A DNA stretch of 64,000 nucleotides, from contig CP075492.1 of NCBI GenBank assembly GCA_021613535.1, forward strand, positions 3,534,001-3,598,000. Reading direction: 5' to 3'. The stretch is from Adineta vaga. Lineage: Eukaryota > Rotifera. The notes beneath the pieces are model-generated. The model did no database searches. It was not told the DNA's origin and worked only from the letters and a program-made list of their open reading frames with translations. How positions within the stretch are numbered: position 1 is the stretch's first letter; each line of letters starts with the position of its first letter. Below are positions 1-11,187 of this stretch, in pieces. The position numbers were made by a program, and so were the translations under genes.

Positions 1-184
1 CTGAAGAAGTGAGTCATTCAGCAATCACTGAAAAGATTTTTGTTTTCTTTTTTGTTAGTAAGAATACAATGGACAGACGGAGTAACTGGGTTTTATTTCA
101 TTTTTATTTTTTCTGATTTTTACAACAGTCGGAGAATAGTTTTCATTTTTAGATTCATATTCTCTGATACTGTGAAGTCACATA

Positions 185-1217
185 ATGAATAAGACACCGG
201 TTGCTCACGATTTAACCTGTGAAAACACTGATGCTTTAGAAAAAGATTCGCCGGTAGGAGGAAACGCGAAAGATGTTATTCCGTCAGTTCAAGTGTTATC
301 GATCGATGTCGAATGTGTAGCTACAGGATTTTCTCATCTGGATCGTGCACCATGTAGTGTGGCTATTGTTAACGATCGATGTGAGATCCTCTTTGATTCA
401 TTGATTAAACCAGATAAACCTATAGTCAGCGATTTATTTCCTTTGAGTGGTGTGCGTAAAGCAGATCTACAACAGGCTCCATCTTTTGATGACGTGATCA
501 AAAAGGTAATTGATATATAAATTGAATAGTTTATCTATTGCCAGTTCATTGTTATGTTTTATAGGTACATTCCTTTTTTACACCAACAACTTCGATTGTT
601 GGTCAATCGATTATGAGTGATATCAATTGGATGCAACTTGAAGAAGGTATACATTACAATTCTACGATTGAATTGGGTGATGAATTTGCGGTATTCGATC
701 CACGCTATGGCAATAAAAAGTAAGCTATAAAATACTCTTCGTAGAATTTCAGTACAACGTTTGACTTATATCTTTAAAGGTACTTTTCTCTAGCTCATGA
801 AGCACAAATACTATTGCAAATCGATCTTAATGCTATGGGAGGTCATCTCGCTCGAAATGATGCTAAAGCATCTATAAAACTTTATAATCAATATTTAAGG
901 GTAAAATGAAATTGAAATGATTTTAACCGAGTTGATTTTGATAGGTTAGAGATCAAATGAAACTTGAGCAAGCACGTCAAACACTTCTTCGTTCACCAAC
1001 TAAGATTCCACCTTATCGACGTCTTAATGGTGTCTATGAGAAAGTTTGCTTGTCTGCATTTCATCGTGGATACTGTCGATGTGGGCAATCATTGATTAAT
1101 GAATTGCATAAACAAGCGGATAAAAAACGACGCAATAATTCAAATGATGAAAAGGAGAAACTATCTTCATCAACAAACAAGAAACTGAAAGTCATTGACG
1201 AGAAAACTGATAAATGA
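185..1217 (+). CDS. DEDDh 3'-5' exonuclease (RNase T-like), 4 exons
   Basis: Spliced model with exons 185-505, 565-719, 780-900 and 945-1217 gives 289 residues; every junction is GT/AG and keeps frame (introns 59, 60 and 44 bp). Motifs of the DEDDh exonuclease fold are visible: SIDVE (first D and E, near residue 40), GQSIMSDINW (second D) and HLARNDA (H-x4-D, exo III). The C-terminal quarter is basic (KKRRNN, KKLKV), suggesting a nuclear or RNA-associated enzyme. The family removes nucleotides from 3' ends of RNA or DNA; the substrate cannot be told. The start is the first ATG with an open frame, after a 5' flank holding nothing recognisable. Fold assignment is good, subfamily (REXO-like or other) unknown. 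Confidence 0.8.
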
Positions 1218-1568
1218 AATATTACGATTGTAACATAATGTCATTATTTTATAAACTAGAATTTAAATTCGGTGATTAAAACCTATTCTTATTCAAATGT
1301 CCTACGCACGCATTACAAGTCCAATTGAACAGACGTACCGACATAAACCCTACTGATGATAAATCATATTTTATGACATCAAGAATTATTTTACTAAGAT
1401 TGATGTTATTTCGTTGTTTCGTATAGAAAATTAATTATCCGATTATGAATAAATTAGTTTTCGCATTCGGCAAAACTCTAATACGACAGTTTAAGAGGAT
1501 TATTTCTTAAGAAAAAAAAACCCGAAGTTAAATTTTATCATCATATCAAAAATGATATTCCGATAAAT
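1218..1568. other. Intergenic, convergent 3' flanks
   Basis: AT-rich sequence between the convergent ends of the exonuclease and receptor genes. No coding stretch, repeat or RNA gene seen. Confidence 0.6.
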
Positions 1569-2573
1569 TTATTTGATAAATAAAATATTTTTCATCAAAT
1601 CCCAAAATGCATTTCGAAATAATTTTCCTCCATATAAAGTAAATATATAAAATGTTATTCCACTTGATATATAATTTAAAAGAATGACAATATTAAAAAG
1701 AAGATTTTCAATTGATAGTTGAATTAATGATTTCTCATTATTGACTGTTAAAGTAGAATAAAGTCTTTGAATAGCAGCAGGTAAATTAAGTATACACAGT
1801 ATAAATACTTGAATAAGATGCATTCGAAGTAAACGTCGATCAATTTTTTTCTTTTGTTTTATATTATCATTCATTATATTAATAGTTTTCAATTCATTGG
1901 GTGTTTCTATTGTCATTATTGGTTGTACACGACGATGATGCATTTGACGAATAGTTTTTATAATTGCTAAACCAAATAAAATCATTGAAACTAATGGAAT
2001 TGTATAAATAATTAATGCATAAGTAAAATCTGTAATTAGACGACATATTTCTGTTTTAGAATAACATTTTAAAGGTGTATTGAGAAGATTTGCTTGATAA
2101 CAATAAAGTAAATCAATATTAAGAATTAGAGAAAATAATAATACAAGAAATATTCCTCGATAAGCATTTTTCAATGTACTTTTTTGTCGATAATGAACAT
2201 GAATAGATGATGATAGCCATCGATCAATAGTTGTTAACATAAGAATCCACATAACAAATGTTCGTGATGTCCAAAGAACAAAAACACGTAATTTACAAAG
2301 CCAATCAATTGTATTTGTAAGATCAGCAGACCATCCAGATAACATTCGTGTTATTAAACCACTTATTATTGTTATAATATTTCCAATTGATGCAGTTAAA
2401 AATAGTAATGAACAAGAATTTGATCGAAGTGTACGATGTAAAAAGACAAAAATATTCAAAATATTACCAATGATACCAAATATAAATACTATCAACGAAA
2501 TATATCGATTGATTTGATTTGTAGCATTGTTTAATAGTGTGGCAATATCCACATCTATAGATGAAGATGACAT
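1569..2573 (-). CDS. Rhodopsin-class 7TM receptor (orphan)
   Basis: Intronless ORF of 334 residues with seven hydrophobic segments. TM1 carries the GN signature (IIGNILNIFVF), there is a cysteine before TM3 (WLCKLRVF), and the end of TM3 reads TIDRWLSSS, a DRW variant of the DRY motif. The N-terminus is short with one N-glycosylation site (NNAT), as in peptide receptors. TM7 lacks a clear NPxxY; the frame ends soon after it. Acts at the plasma membrane coupling to G proteins; ligand unknown. It resembles the FMRFamide-receptor-like receptors that are expanded in some invertebrates, but sequence alone does not fix the ligand class. Confidence 0.85.
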   Translation of the reverse strand: MSSSSIDVDIATLLNNATNQINRYISLIVFIFGIIGNILNIFVFLHRTLRSNSCSLLFLTASIGNIITIISGLITRMLSGWSADLTNTIDWLCKLRVFVLWTSRTFVMWILMLTTIDRWLSSSIHVHYRQKSTLKNAYRGIFLVLLFSLILNIDLLYCYQANLLNTPLKCYSKTEICRLITDFTYALIIYTIPLVSMILFGLAIIKTIRQMHHRRVQPIMTIETPNELKTINIMNDNIKQKKKIDRRLLRMHLIQVFILCILNLPAAIQRLYSTLTVNNEKSLIQLSIENLLFNIVILLNYISSGITFYIFTLYGGKLFRNAFWDLMKNILFIK

Positions 2574-2841
2574 ATTTTGTGTGAATAAAAAAGAAAGAAT
2601 CTCTTTTTTTTACGATTGATATGGCAAGGATTAGAACATCTTTTTATATGTCAGTCTTGATTATATGTTGACAGAACATCAAGATGATGAAGAAGAAATT
2701 TAATTCAATATAATGTTGTAAAAGGGTGTGAATGAATACGATACAAACACATCGGCAGTTTAGTACTATGAATCAACTCGAGTTTATTGTATTCATTGAA
2801 AAAATGATTCAGATAGTTTATAAAAGATTTTCAGTAAAGTT

Positions 2842-4341
2842 CTATGAAATGATGCAAGACGATTTTTTTGAAGGTGGTTGTTGACTTTTAATTTTCGTAT
2901 TGAGCTGAGTGACTTGCTTTTTTAGTTCATTATATTCATCCTGTGCCTGCTTCAGAGCTGTACTAGTAGTTTTGTCATCGTTTTGAAGTTGTTTATAATA
3001 CATTTGAGCTTCATTCATTTCTTTACGTAGAACCTCCAATTGATTCTTATCTCGTTCAAGCTCTTTTTCGAATCTTTGGCATTGTCTTTCAAACATCTCT
3101 TCTTGTCGACGTAAAGCTTTTTTATGAGATTCCGCTTCACTTCGTTGTTCTCTAATTGCTTTATTGAGTAATTCTTGATTATATTCAATTTCCTTCATAT
3201 ATTTCTTTCGCTCTATTTCAAATTGTGCTTGTTGTTCTCGAGTTCTTTTTATTTCACTTTGAAGTCGATCAGACATTGTTTCAATTTCTTGTCTCTTTCG
3301 ATGTTCTGCTGGTGTAAAATTGACGATAACCTAAGTTTTATATAAGAAAATATAATATATTGTTAAATACATAAAGATAATGAAAATCTTTTTTTTTACT
3401 CGGAGCTGTCTTAAAATCTTAATCCGTTGTTAATATTTCATGTTAGTGCATTTTCATTCTCAAACAAATGTTTTTTTGAAGAAAAAAAGAAACTATAATC
3501 TATAGTTTTGATATATTTCGCTTACTTGTAAAAGTTGTTCTTTGATACGTTGTTTGTTTGTTGAATTATCCGGATCTATAATATCCAGAAAACAAACATT
3601 TGTATTATTGACATCAGTGTTACGTAAAAGTTGTTGCAGAAGAACAAGTGTCGTTCCTTCATAATCGTATGCTCTCTTTCGTGGTAAACCATTCACCACA
3701 ATAACAAGTGCTCGACTTTGAAACGAATAAGCAGTATTGATCGCTTTAAAAGCAACAACATCTTCATCACGAATACGTCCATTCTGATTACCAAAAACAT
3801 AAATGATTATTGAATTTGATCTTTGGATGAATGCCTTCTCGATTTCTTTCTTATTCAAATCTACACGGCTTTGATCCGCTTCAAGCAAGCCGGGTATATC
3901 GAAAATGGCGAAAGAAACATTTCCAATATTGATCTCCATGAAATCTGTGTGATGAGTTACAGAACTGGATTTAACTTCATGAGCGAATACTTCATGACCG
4001 AGAAGAATATTTGCCAAAAAACTCTTTCCAACACCGGAGTTACCCAAAATGATAAGACCATACTTATTACTGGCGCCTGTTTCCATTCCATATCGTGGTA
4101 TTTCAGTACTGCGAGCATGAGCACTAGTAATCTGCTGATTTCCACTATACGTTTCATATGCGCTCTGCCCTTGATCGACAATACATGAATACGATGGCGG
4201 TTGATCATCAGCACATGTTTCTCTTGAGGCAGTCCAGTACTGAGTAGGATTTATTCGTTGTGAACTGATGTTTCTCGGACGTAGCGATGTATCACTGTTG
4301 ACAAAATTCCCCTCGCATCCATATCGTCCATCTCTGCTCAT
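2842..4341 (-). CDS. AIG1/GIMAP-like GTPase with C-terminal coiled coil and CaaX box
   Basis: Two exons on the minus strand, 4341-3526 and 3330-2842, join in frame (donor GTAAGC after LLQ, acceptor ...AACTTAG) to give 434 residues. The P-loop GNSGVGKS lies near residue 100, G3 is DIPG, and the G4 position is VNGL rather than NKxD. The G domain looks like the AIG1/GIMAP group. Exon 2 is a charged coiled coil rich in E, K, Q and R, ending KKSSCIIS: a CaaX box (CIIS) next to lysines, which predicts prenylation and membrane attachment. The start at 4341 is preferred to 4398, because the extra 19 codons overlap a good upstream acceptor (TCTGTCTTTTAG); a 5'-UTR intron is likely. Function inferred: membrane-associated GTPase scaffold. 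Confidence 0.75.
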
Positions 4342-4500
4342 AATGGTTGCTTGTTCAATGGATATGAATCTAAAAGACAGATAAGAGATTATTGACACAG
4401 GTCTTATTTAAAGTAAATATGTTACCGCATTGTTATACAGATATGACGTAATGATAAGAGAAAAATAAGTTCCGTCTGCCATATAATTCTCTGGGGAAGG

Positions 4501-4518
4501 TATATATATATATATATA
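4501..4518. repeat. TA dinucleotide microsatellite
   Basis: Eighteen bases of perfect TA repeat upstream of the minus-strand GTPase gene. Confidence 0.9.
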
Positions 4519-4601
4519 GAAAGAGAAAAACTATTAGTATGATAGCTCGAGAAAAAAAGGAAGATAGTCATTTATTTTGAGCACTCGATTGTTTAATATG
4601 T

Positions 4602-4959
4602 ATGTCGAAAATAAATGCCAATGATCAAAATCTGTCTGTTTATTCTGAAAAATCACTGTTAGAGAAGCTAATCGATTGCTTCCGTCGTATGAAGAAAAAA
4701 CGTTTCCACCTGACTATCTGTGATGATGTGAGTATGAATAATAAAGAAGCCAACTTTACTTTCAAGCTACTTATTTAACGCCTATCAGTCGGAATTAAAA
4801 AACTTCCAACTTATAAATAAATGGGAGGTATGCACTTCGCCGAAATTTTTTTCGGCGATAAATATTTCGCGGATACTTAAAATCGAGCATCTAACTATCG
4901 ATGAAGTGCATATCGATGATATCAACTTTCATCTCGAATTCTCACATATACTACCGTAG
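4602..4959 (+). CDS. Possible small two-exon gene, 98 residues, unknown
   Basis: Exon 4602-4727 (42 codons) ends at a GTGAGT donor. A 61-bp intron with acceptor CCTATCAG leads to 4789-4959, which stays open for 56 codons to a TAG. The joined product is charged (FRRMKKKRFHL, then IEHLTIDEVHIDDINFHLEF) and has protein-like composition, whereas the unspliced frame stops after 58 codons. No family is recognised. The case rests only on splice signals, frame agreement and composition; it could be chance or the head of a longer gene. Confidence 0.35.
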
Positions 4960-7900
4960 ACACCATACTAACTTTTTGCTTAGGCGCGTTGCAGAAAAAT
5001 TACTATGAATAATATACATCAAGAAATACATGATTAGATGGTTCTTGTATTAGAGATATTTATATAAATGATCGAAATGAGTCGACGATCTATATTTCGA
5101 CTATCTTTATATCGGCAATGTGTGCTTCGGTTATGTTTCTTTCGATAATCTTTCTTTTCGAGTATATGCATTTGGGTGTGAGTTTCGACTAAGTTCATTT
5201 TCGGCGCAGTCGGTTACAATCAAATAAATATTTCCAAGAGAATCATTTTTTGTGAATCATTCTGCTGCAATAACATCATAAATATGACTCTTATATTACC
5301 CTTTCATTTTCGACAAGAAATCGAGTTCTTTTAAAGTCTCTCTTTATTTTTCTATAGAGCGATTTTTTCATAATGACCATAGTTACTTGCTTGAAGACCG
5401 CGGTGGGTAGAAAAAAAAACGCAGGTAATCGCGGTATATTTGAATGAAATCGCTGTGTATACACCGTTGAAAACCGTGATTTCGAAAAAACATGGTATGC
5501 TAGCAACTAGTTGTGGTACCATAGAACCTTCATCTTTTACGGTATTTTTATTCACGAAATCTCTATCAGAAATCGTATTGCGTATATTATCTCGAAAAGT
5601 ATCATTAATTGAATTGATTTATTTGCAAAATATGACTGGATTTTCAAACGTTATTTTTCTAATAAGGTTATATCACTAAAACTTGCTACTTAAATGTCAT
5701 AGTATGATATAAAAACATTTTCTCATTGATTAAAACTAAATTTATCATCATCATCCTACAACATGGAAAGTTGGAAAAAATAAAGATTTGTCGATTTGCA
5801 ACGTATAACAAATCTTTTTTTCTGTTTCTTGAAGTGCTTCATAAATCAAAAAGGGATTTATATCTTCGTCCAGATACAATAAAAATAGAGTTCTTTATAC
5901 GTTGAAAATTCATAAATCTTTTTCTACATTTATGAGACCATCACAAACGCTTTTTTACAAAGTAGAAACGTGTGATTTTTAAATCAGAATAGAATATTTT
6001 TATTAAATGTCAAAAAGCAGTAATATTCGAATTGGTTTTTTGTCGATTTTTATGACAGTATATAGTGTAGTTTAAATTAGAACAATTATAATTTGAAAAG
6101 TTGAAGCTACAGAGAAAACAAACCAGATCAAAATCAAATGTAGATAAACGTCAACTATACCTAAAGATTTAGCAGATTTTAAAAAAATATGAACATATCG
6201 AATACCTTGGTCACAATTAATTCAGATGGCTACTTCTGATAATATTCAGGAACTTGTACATTATCAGAAATAGAAATATACGTAATTAATAACTTGCTTG
6301 TGTTCTAGTATAGGATTCACATATATTTACTGAACTCCAATATCCTTTGATAGTCAGACTTTTTTAGTACCGCACAAAACCATAGTTAAATATCTACACA
6401 TTCTGATAAATCTCTATCTTTCATCAGATATAATCTTATCACAATAAAATGTGCTTACATATATCAATGATCATAACTATGAAGGATAAATACAATCCAA
6501 TAGATCCTATACAAAGTATACTCTAAATACTGTTGTCAGAGGAAATCTGAATAAAGTTTCATAGGTATCACAAACTAATAGGAAATATTGATGAAATTAT
6601 TAAGATTTTACCTGTATATGATATGTATATTTGGATATGCAATAATTTTGCATTACTAATCAGATAGACTATATCGTATTTAAACTTAGTATAAACATGA
6701 CCAGATGGTTCAATGGAATTAGTGAACGAAAACCACACAGTAAGGAGTTCGAATCGTACATGAAGTAGATGGATATAAAATAGATAGTGGTATTAGAAGA
6801 GCTGACCGCGGTATGAGATCGTAAACTAGTGGTGAACATGGAAAGTCGAGGATAACCGGATAGATGACAGAAATAATGCACCACCATGATGGATTAGTTT
6901 TTTTTTCGAGAACCGCGGTTTCAGATTATTGCGGTATGTAGTGGTTTTCAAAAATCTAATAAAAAGGTTTGACTTTTGCAGTTCACATAACCGTTTCAAA
7001 CTTTCAACCTAGAAATCATCATAAACTGCGATATTTGTCGACTTTTCTTCCTTGGGCGCAGTTAGAATCCACACTTCGAGTTCTCTGATATATAATTTGA
7101 ATCAAGATCTGAAAAATTCTCTATGCTTTTATTCGTTTTCTGCCGTTATAGACGTGATAGAAAGATGATTCTTTTATTTCAACTGTAGAACAAAGTGCCC
7201 TCTATCTTCTGCTGCCTATTCATCTATAATCATGTATCATTATTTTTGTTTCTATTGATCGTTGTACGATATATCCTTATCTTTTCTGCAGATGTTAAAA
7301 ATCAGTTGCTCCCGAAAAAGATTATATTATTCCTTGATTCAAGATTTTTATTCAAAAAAAATAAAATAAAATATAAAGAAAGAACCAAACTAACAGTTCA
7401 CTGGTTATGAAAACTAGAATTCATGAATATTTCCTGAGATACTTCATGTTTTTGTTGGAGATGCACCGTTCATACATATCATACAATAACTATTTTATTT
7501 TCATATTAAAATCAATAACTGTCTATTCATCAAAACCATGCTGTCTCTGCCACGTGAGCATAACGTACAGGTAATTTATGTACCTGAATAAGTACGAGTA
7601 TAGCAAGTACATTTTTGGAATAATGTATAAGTTTATAATTCTTTTTCTCTAATACATAATCACGTGCTGACTATCATTAAATGAGTTCTAGAGTTTGTTT
7701 TATTATTATTATTTTGTCATAAGCACTGTTTAAAATCTAAAGTTAGTCGATTATAAATGAAATAGATTTTATTACGTATTAAAATACACTGATTCAATCA
7801 TAAACGTAAACGAAATGCATATTGCGCAATACTGCTTTATTATAATAAGAAGGTATCAATGTACTCATCGATTCGTGAATATAAACAGTAGGAAAATAAA

Positions 7901-7990
7901 TATGATATATTGATGAATATATGATTTTCTAAAGAAATCACTCCTTTCACATGTATATTATACAAAAAAGACGCCCTATGGTCGGAAGTA
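4960..7990. other. Gene-poor AT-rich interval
   Basis: About 3 kb with only short open stretches (for example 5440-5679 +) that show no family features. Three copies of the palindrome ACCGCGGT stand out (5397, 6805, 6912). A weak tRNA-promoter-like A/B-box pair lies at 6706-6756. No gene can be supported. Confidence 0.5.
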
Positions 7991-7999
7991 ATCAGTGTA

Positions 8000-8007
8000 T
8001 ATAAAAA
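8000..8007 (+). promoter_or_regulatory. TATA box of the defensin-like gene
   Basis: TATAAAAA about 245 bp before the coding start. It sits about 60 bp upstream of a GTAAGT donor at 8068, which pairs with an acceptor ending at 8235, implying a short non-coding first exon. Confidence 0.5.
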
Positions 8008-8244
8008 CCATCGTAAATGCTAGTTTTTATCATTACAGTACATACACATCTTCTTCATAATCTCAAAGTAAGTTTTAGTGTTTGATGCAGACTCGTATGA
8101 TTTTAAATAGAAAGTGAAAGGATTATCTAGTTGTTATAAACAAGATAGATTCTTTGTTGACGTATAATTTCCATCTGTTTCTATTTGTTTTAAAAAGCAT
8201 CAATTGGTCATAGCATTCTTCTTCTATTTATTTAGTAGTTCAAC

Positions 8245-8990
8245 ATGTTACATAATCATACATTATTTCTGATGGTCATCTTGGGTAAGTTAATATTGAT
8301 CGTTCATCATCTCATGCTGCTGCTATGTTTTTCAGTATTGGTTGCCATTGCAAACATCAACGCTATGACTTGGTTTCCCGATCCTCAGGTTAGTATTGAT
8401 GCATTGTCATTTGAGAGATTATAAACAAACGTGTATCCTGTCAATGACCATGTCATACTGCTAAGAATAATATTGTTCTAATAGATAATAGTTTTGGATT
8501 CCACTATACGTATTGAATATTTTTCGTTTTGTTTTTCAAGCGCGCAGCAGAACGCGAAGCTCGATGGAAACGATATAAAGCATTGCCATATAAAACTCTA
8601 GCTGCAGTTGAAGGAGTTTGTGGCAAAGTTGGTGACAACACATGTTGGCAACCAGTTGGAAGACCATCAGATGCATCAAGTGACAGTTGTGATAAAGCTT
8701 GTTGTCATGCTGGTTTTCTTACTGGATTTTGTCATGGAGGTGTGGAAGTAGGTGTGAAAATTATTAATCCATATGGTCCTGGTCAACCGGAATATAAGCC
8801 AATACTCAATAATCGATCGGGATGTGCTTGTACCAATGATATAACGGATGCTAAATGTGGACCTGATGGTTCTTTCATCGGTATTCGATGTCCATTTGAT
8901 CAAAGTGCTTGTGCTCGAAAATGTTGCCGTGAAGGACACTCAGGAGGAAAATGTGGTGGTTTCCTGCGTTTGAAATGCAAATGTAACTAA
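8245..8990 (+). CDS. Secreted protein with two tandem defensin-like (CS-alpha-beta) domains
   Basis: Exons 8245-8284, 8336-8388 and 8541-8990 give 180 residues; all junctions are GT/AG and keep frame. Residues 1-23 form a signal peptide (hydrophobic LFLMVILVLVAIA, small residues before MTWFP). Two cysteine modules follow. Module 2 (Cys 137, 148, 155, 159, 160, 169, 177, 179) contains C-x6-C-x3-C-x9-C-x7-C-x-C with GGKCGG, the pattern of arthropod and mollusc defensins. Module 1 (Cys 58, 66, 81, 85, 86, 95, 126, 128) repeats it with a 30-residue loop before the final CxC. Both have an extra Cys making CC, so eight cysteines each. The charged stretch at residues 32-49 may be a propeptide. Likely an antimicrobial or immune effector; activity untested. 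Function is inferred from fold only. Confidence 0.8.
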
Positions 8991-9095
8991 AAGAGACTAT
9001 TATTCAATCAATCTATTCAAAACAGTTCCATATTTTAAACACGATTTTTTTTTCTTTTTCATCTATGTAGTAGTTCTTTTATTTCTTTTGTCAAA

Positions 9096-9101
9096 AATAA
9101 A
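9096..9101 (+). promoter_or_regulatory. Polyadenylation signal AATAAA
   Basis: Canonical AATAAA about 105 bp after the stop codon of the defensin-like gene. Confidence 0.6.
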
Positions 9102-9159
9102 TTTTCATCGTATTCATTCTTCTCTTATATAATAAAATATCGATCGAGGATGAGGGTGA

Positions 9160-9173
9160 GTGATAAACGCATT
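9160..9173 (+). repeat. 5' target-site duplication of the LINE (14 bp)
   Basis: GTGATAAACGCATT, identical to 14833-14846 directly after the poly(A) tract of the retrotransposon. Confidence 0.92.
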
Positions 9174-9477
9174 CATTCATCATATTGACACTTTACATAT
9201 AAGACGTATTCTATTCTCGCTACAGCTGACTATTAGGAGAACAGAAAGAAAAGAAGAAAATCTTTGTTCTTAACACGCACTAACAGCGTGAAGCAAGAAT
9301 ATATAAAACTCATTTATCAAGGAGTTTTGATAAACCTACCCAATGAGTAGAAAAAGATCTGAAAGATGAACTACTCAAAATCGATCAATATCGAATTCAA
9401 AACCAAGTTATAATAACCAGTCGAATCAAAACACCTGTTCAACATCTGAACTTTACAAACAAGCTTATGAAAGTTTA

Positions 9478-11187
9478 ATGGACACAGATCTCATCGATCC
9501 AAATATTCACCCAAATCCTCCCACATTGTTCAAACAAGTGATTCCACCTCCAACAAGAAACAACTTAAAACCAGTGAATTCTCCACTTCGTAGACCACTG
9601 TCACCTTCTGAAAATGATGTATCTGAAAATGAAACAATTGACCACTCCTCTAACATCAACATCACAGGCAACTCCAAAAAGAAAGTTAAACAACACCGTG
9701 ACGACAACCAACAACAACAAGATTTTTCATTACCATTTGATGCAACAGCAACTGTCCCGTCTCCACTTGGACAACAACATCAACAACAAAATACAAATAC
9801 AAACGCATCAACATGTATTACGGATCAAGTTGGTCATATACCACAAAACAAGGTAACGGACGAAGCAAAAGCTTTTGCTCAATCAAGGTATCCTTTTCCA
9901 CCATTTATTATTCGTTTCTCTACACCACGTATCAATGATCAAAAAATTACAGATGAATTATGTAAATTCATAAAGGCCAACCACAATTGTGATTTAGAAC
10001 TTAGCGGGTTTCGAAAATCCACAACGAAATGCTCAATCAATGAATCTGATCTATTAATCTTTGTTAAAAATAGTTGTTCTTTCTCTACTCTTATCAATGA
10101 AAATAACTGGCCAAAATCAATTCTCGGTTTAACTTATACTAGACCATCAATACCGGCAACCCCTCCTCAACTATCGTTAATTATCAAAAATGTTAGTCTC
10201 TCGATCAATTTTACTGAATTTGCCAATGACATTAAATCATCATATTCGAATGTTAGCAATGTAATACGAATGAAAAACAAGAATCAAACAATCATTAAAC
10301 TAATTAAAGTGGAATTTTCTGATTATGCACAAAGAGATGAAATTCTAAATCGTGGGAAAATATTCGTGAACGCTCTTACATATGATGTAGACGAGTACTT
10401 AGCACCTGCGAGAGTACTTATCTGCAGCAAATGTATGGGCATAGGCCATTTCCGCAAGCAATGTAAACAAGAACAGGACACTTGTAGAAAATGTGGTGAC
10501 ACAACTACGGACATGAAAAAACATATGGAAACATGCTCTCAAATTAAATGCAAACACTGCAATGGGGATCACATGTCAAATGACATGAGATGTCCAACTG
10601 TTAAACAATTTAGAGCGGACTTAACAAAACATCTTCTAACTCCTGCAAGTCAAGCAAACCCTATTATCAATCACTATGACTTAACAGCTACCAACTTTCC
10701 TCCAATGAACCCAGCTCAAAGATCAACAATCTTCAAGAATAATACACCTCATGGTCCACCAACTACTACTCAACAATGGTCCAACAACATTAGTTCTTCC
10801 AATTTGATTAACAACAAAATTGATATTTTAATAAACAACCTGGACCAAATTAAAACAACATTAAACAAAATCACGAACCTAAACGATAAATTTGAACAAT
10901 TTATGAATGAAAAACTAGTAAACGATGAAATCCTTGCAAATAGAGTCGATGAACTAACCAACAAATACCAAGAAACCAAACTGACTAGTATTCAACATGA
11001 AATTAAGATAACAAGATATGAAAATATTTTTTCCAAACTAATCCTACCAGCACTTGACGATATACTTCGCTTTTTATCCAATATCAATATCAATAAGAAT
11101 GGGAACTCTCAGGATGCTGATTTCAAAGTAATGGCTAATCGAATTCGTGCTCAAGTAAACAATTGTAAAGTCGGTAAAGATTTTTAA
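9478..11187 (+). CDS. LINE ORF1, nucleic-acid-binding gag-like protein
   Basis: 569 residues. The N-terminus is Pro/Gln/Asn-rich and disordered. A folded central region (about residues 135-310) is followed by cysteine/histidine knuckles: CSKCMGIGHFRKQC near 317-330, CRKCGDTTTDMKKHMETC near 336-353 and CKHCNGDHMSNDMRC near 357-371. The C-terminus is Asn-rich and probably helical (HEIKITRYENIF). Such proteins package the LINE RNA. The frame is also open upstream to 9370, and an in-frame ATG exists at 9343 with a single TGA between, so the ancestral start may be earlier. Stop and ORF2 start overlap as TAATG at 11185-11189. Confidence 0.9.
   Translation: MDTDLIDPNIHPNPPTLFKQVIPPPTRNNLKPVNSPLRRPLSPSENDVSENETIDHSSNINITGNSKKKVKQHRDDNQQQQDFSLPFDATATVPSPLGQQHQQQNTNTNASTCITDQVGHIPQNKVTDEAKAFAQSRYPFPPFIIRFSTPRINDQKITDELCKFIKANHNCDLELSGFRKSTTKCSINESDLLIFVKNSCSFSTLINENNWPKSILGLTYTRPSIPATPPQLSLIIKNVSLSINFTEFANDIKSSYSNVSNVIRMKNKNQTIIKLIKVEFSDYAQRDEILNRGKIFVNALTYDVDEYLAPARVLICSKCMGIGHFRKQCKQEQDTCRKCGDTTTDMKKHMETCSQIKCKHCNGDHMSNDMRCPTVKQFRADLTKHLLTPASQANPIINHYDLTATNFPPMNPAQRSTIFKNNTPHGPPTTTQQWSNNISSSNLINNKIDILINNLDQIKTTLNKITNLNDKFEQFMNEKLVNDEILANRVDELTNKYQETKLTSIQHEIKITRYENIFSKLILPALDDILRFLSNININKNGNSQDADFKVMANRIRAQVNNCKVGKDF

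Noticed and set aside
5440-5679. 79-codon plus-strand ORF
   Set aside because: No family features, and the opposite strand is open at the same place; consistent with chance.
6699-6762. tRNA-like A box (TGGTTCAATGG) and B box (AGTTCGAATCG) with D-arm-like hairpin
   Set aside because: Acceptor and T stems do not pair, so no functional tRNA; at best a decayed tRNA or SINE head. No repeat copies seen in the window.
9700-9800. CAACAA repeats as a possible satellite
   Set aside because: They encode the Gln/Asn-rich part of LINE ORF1.
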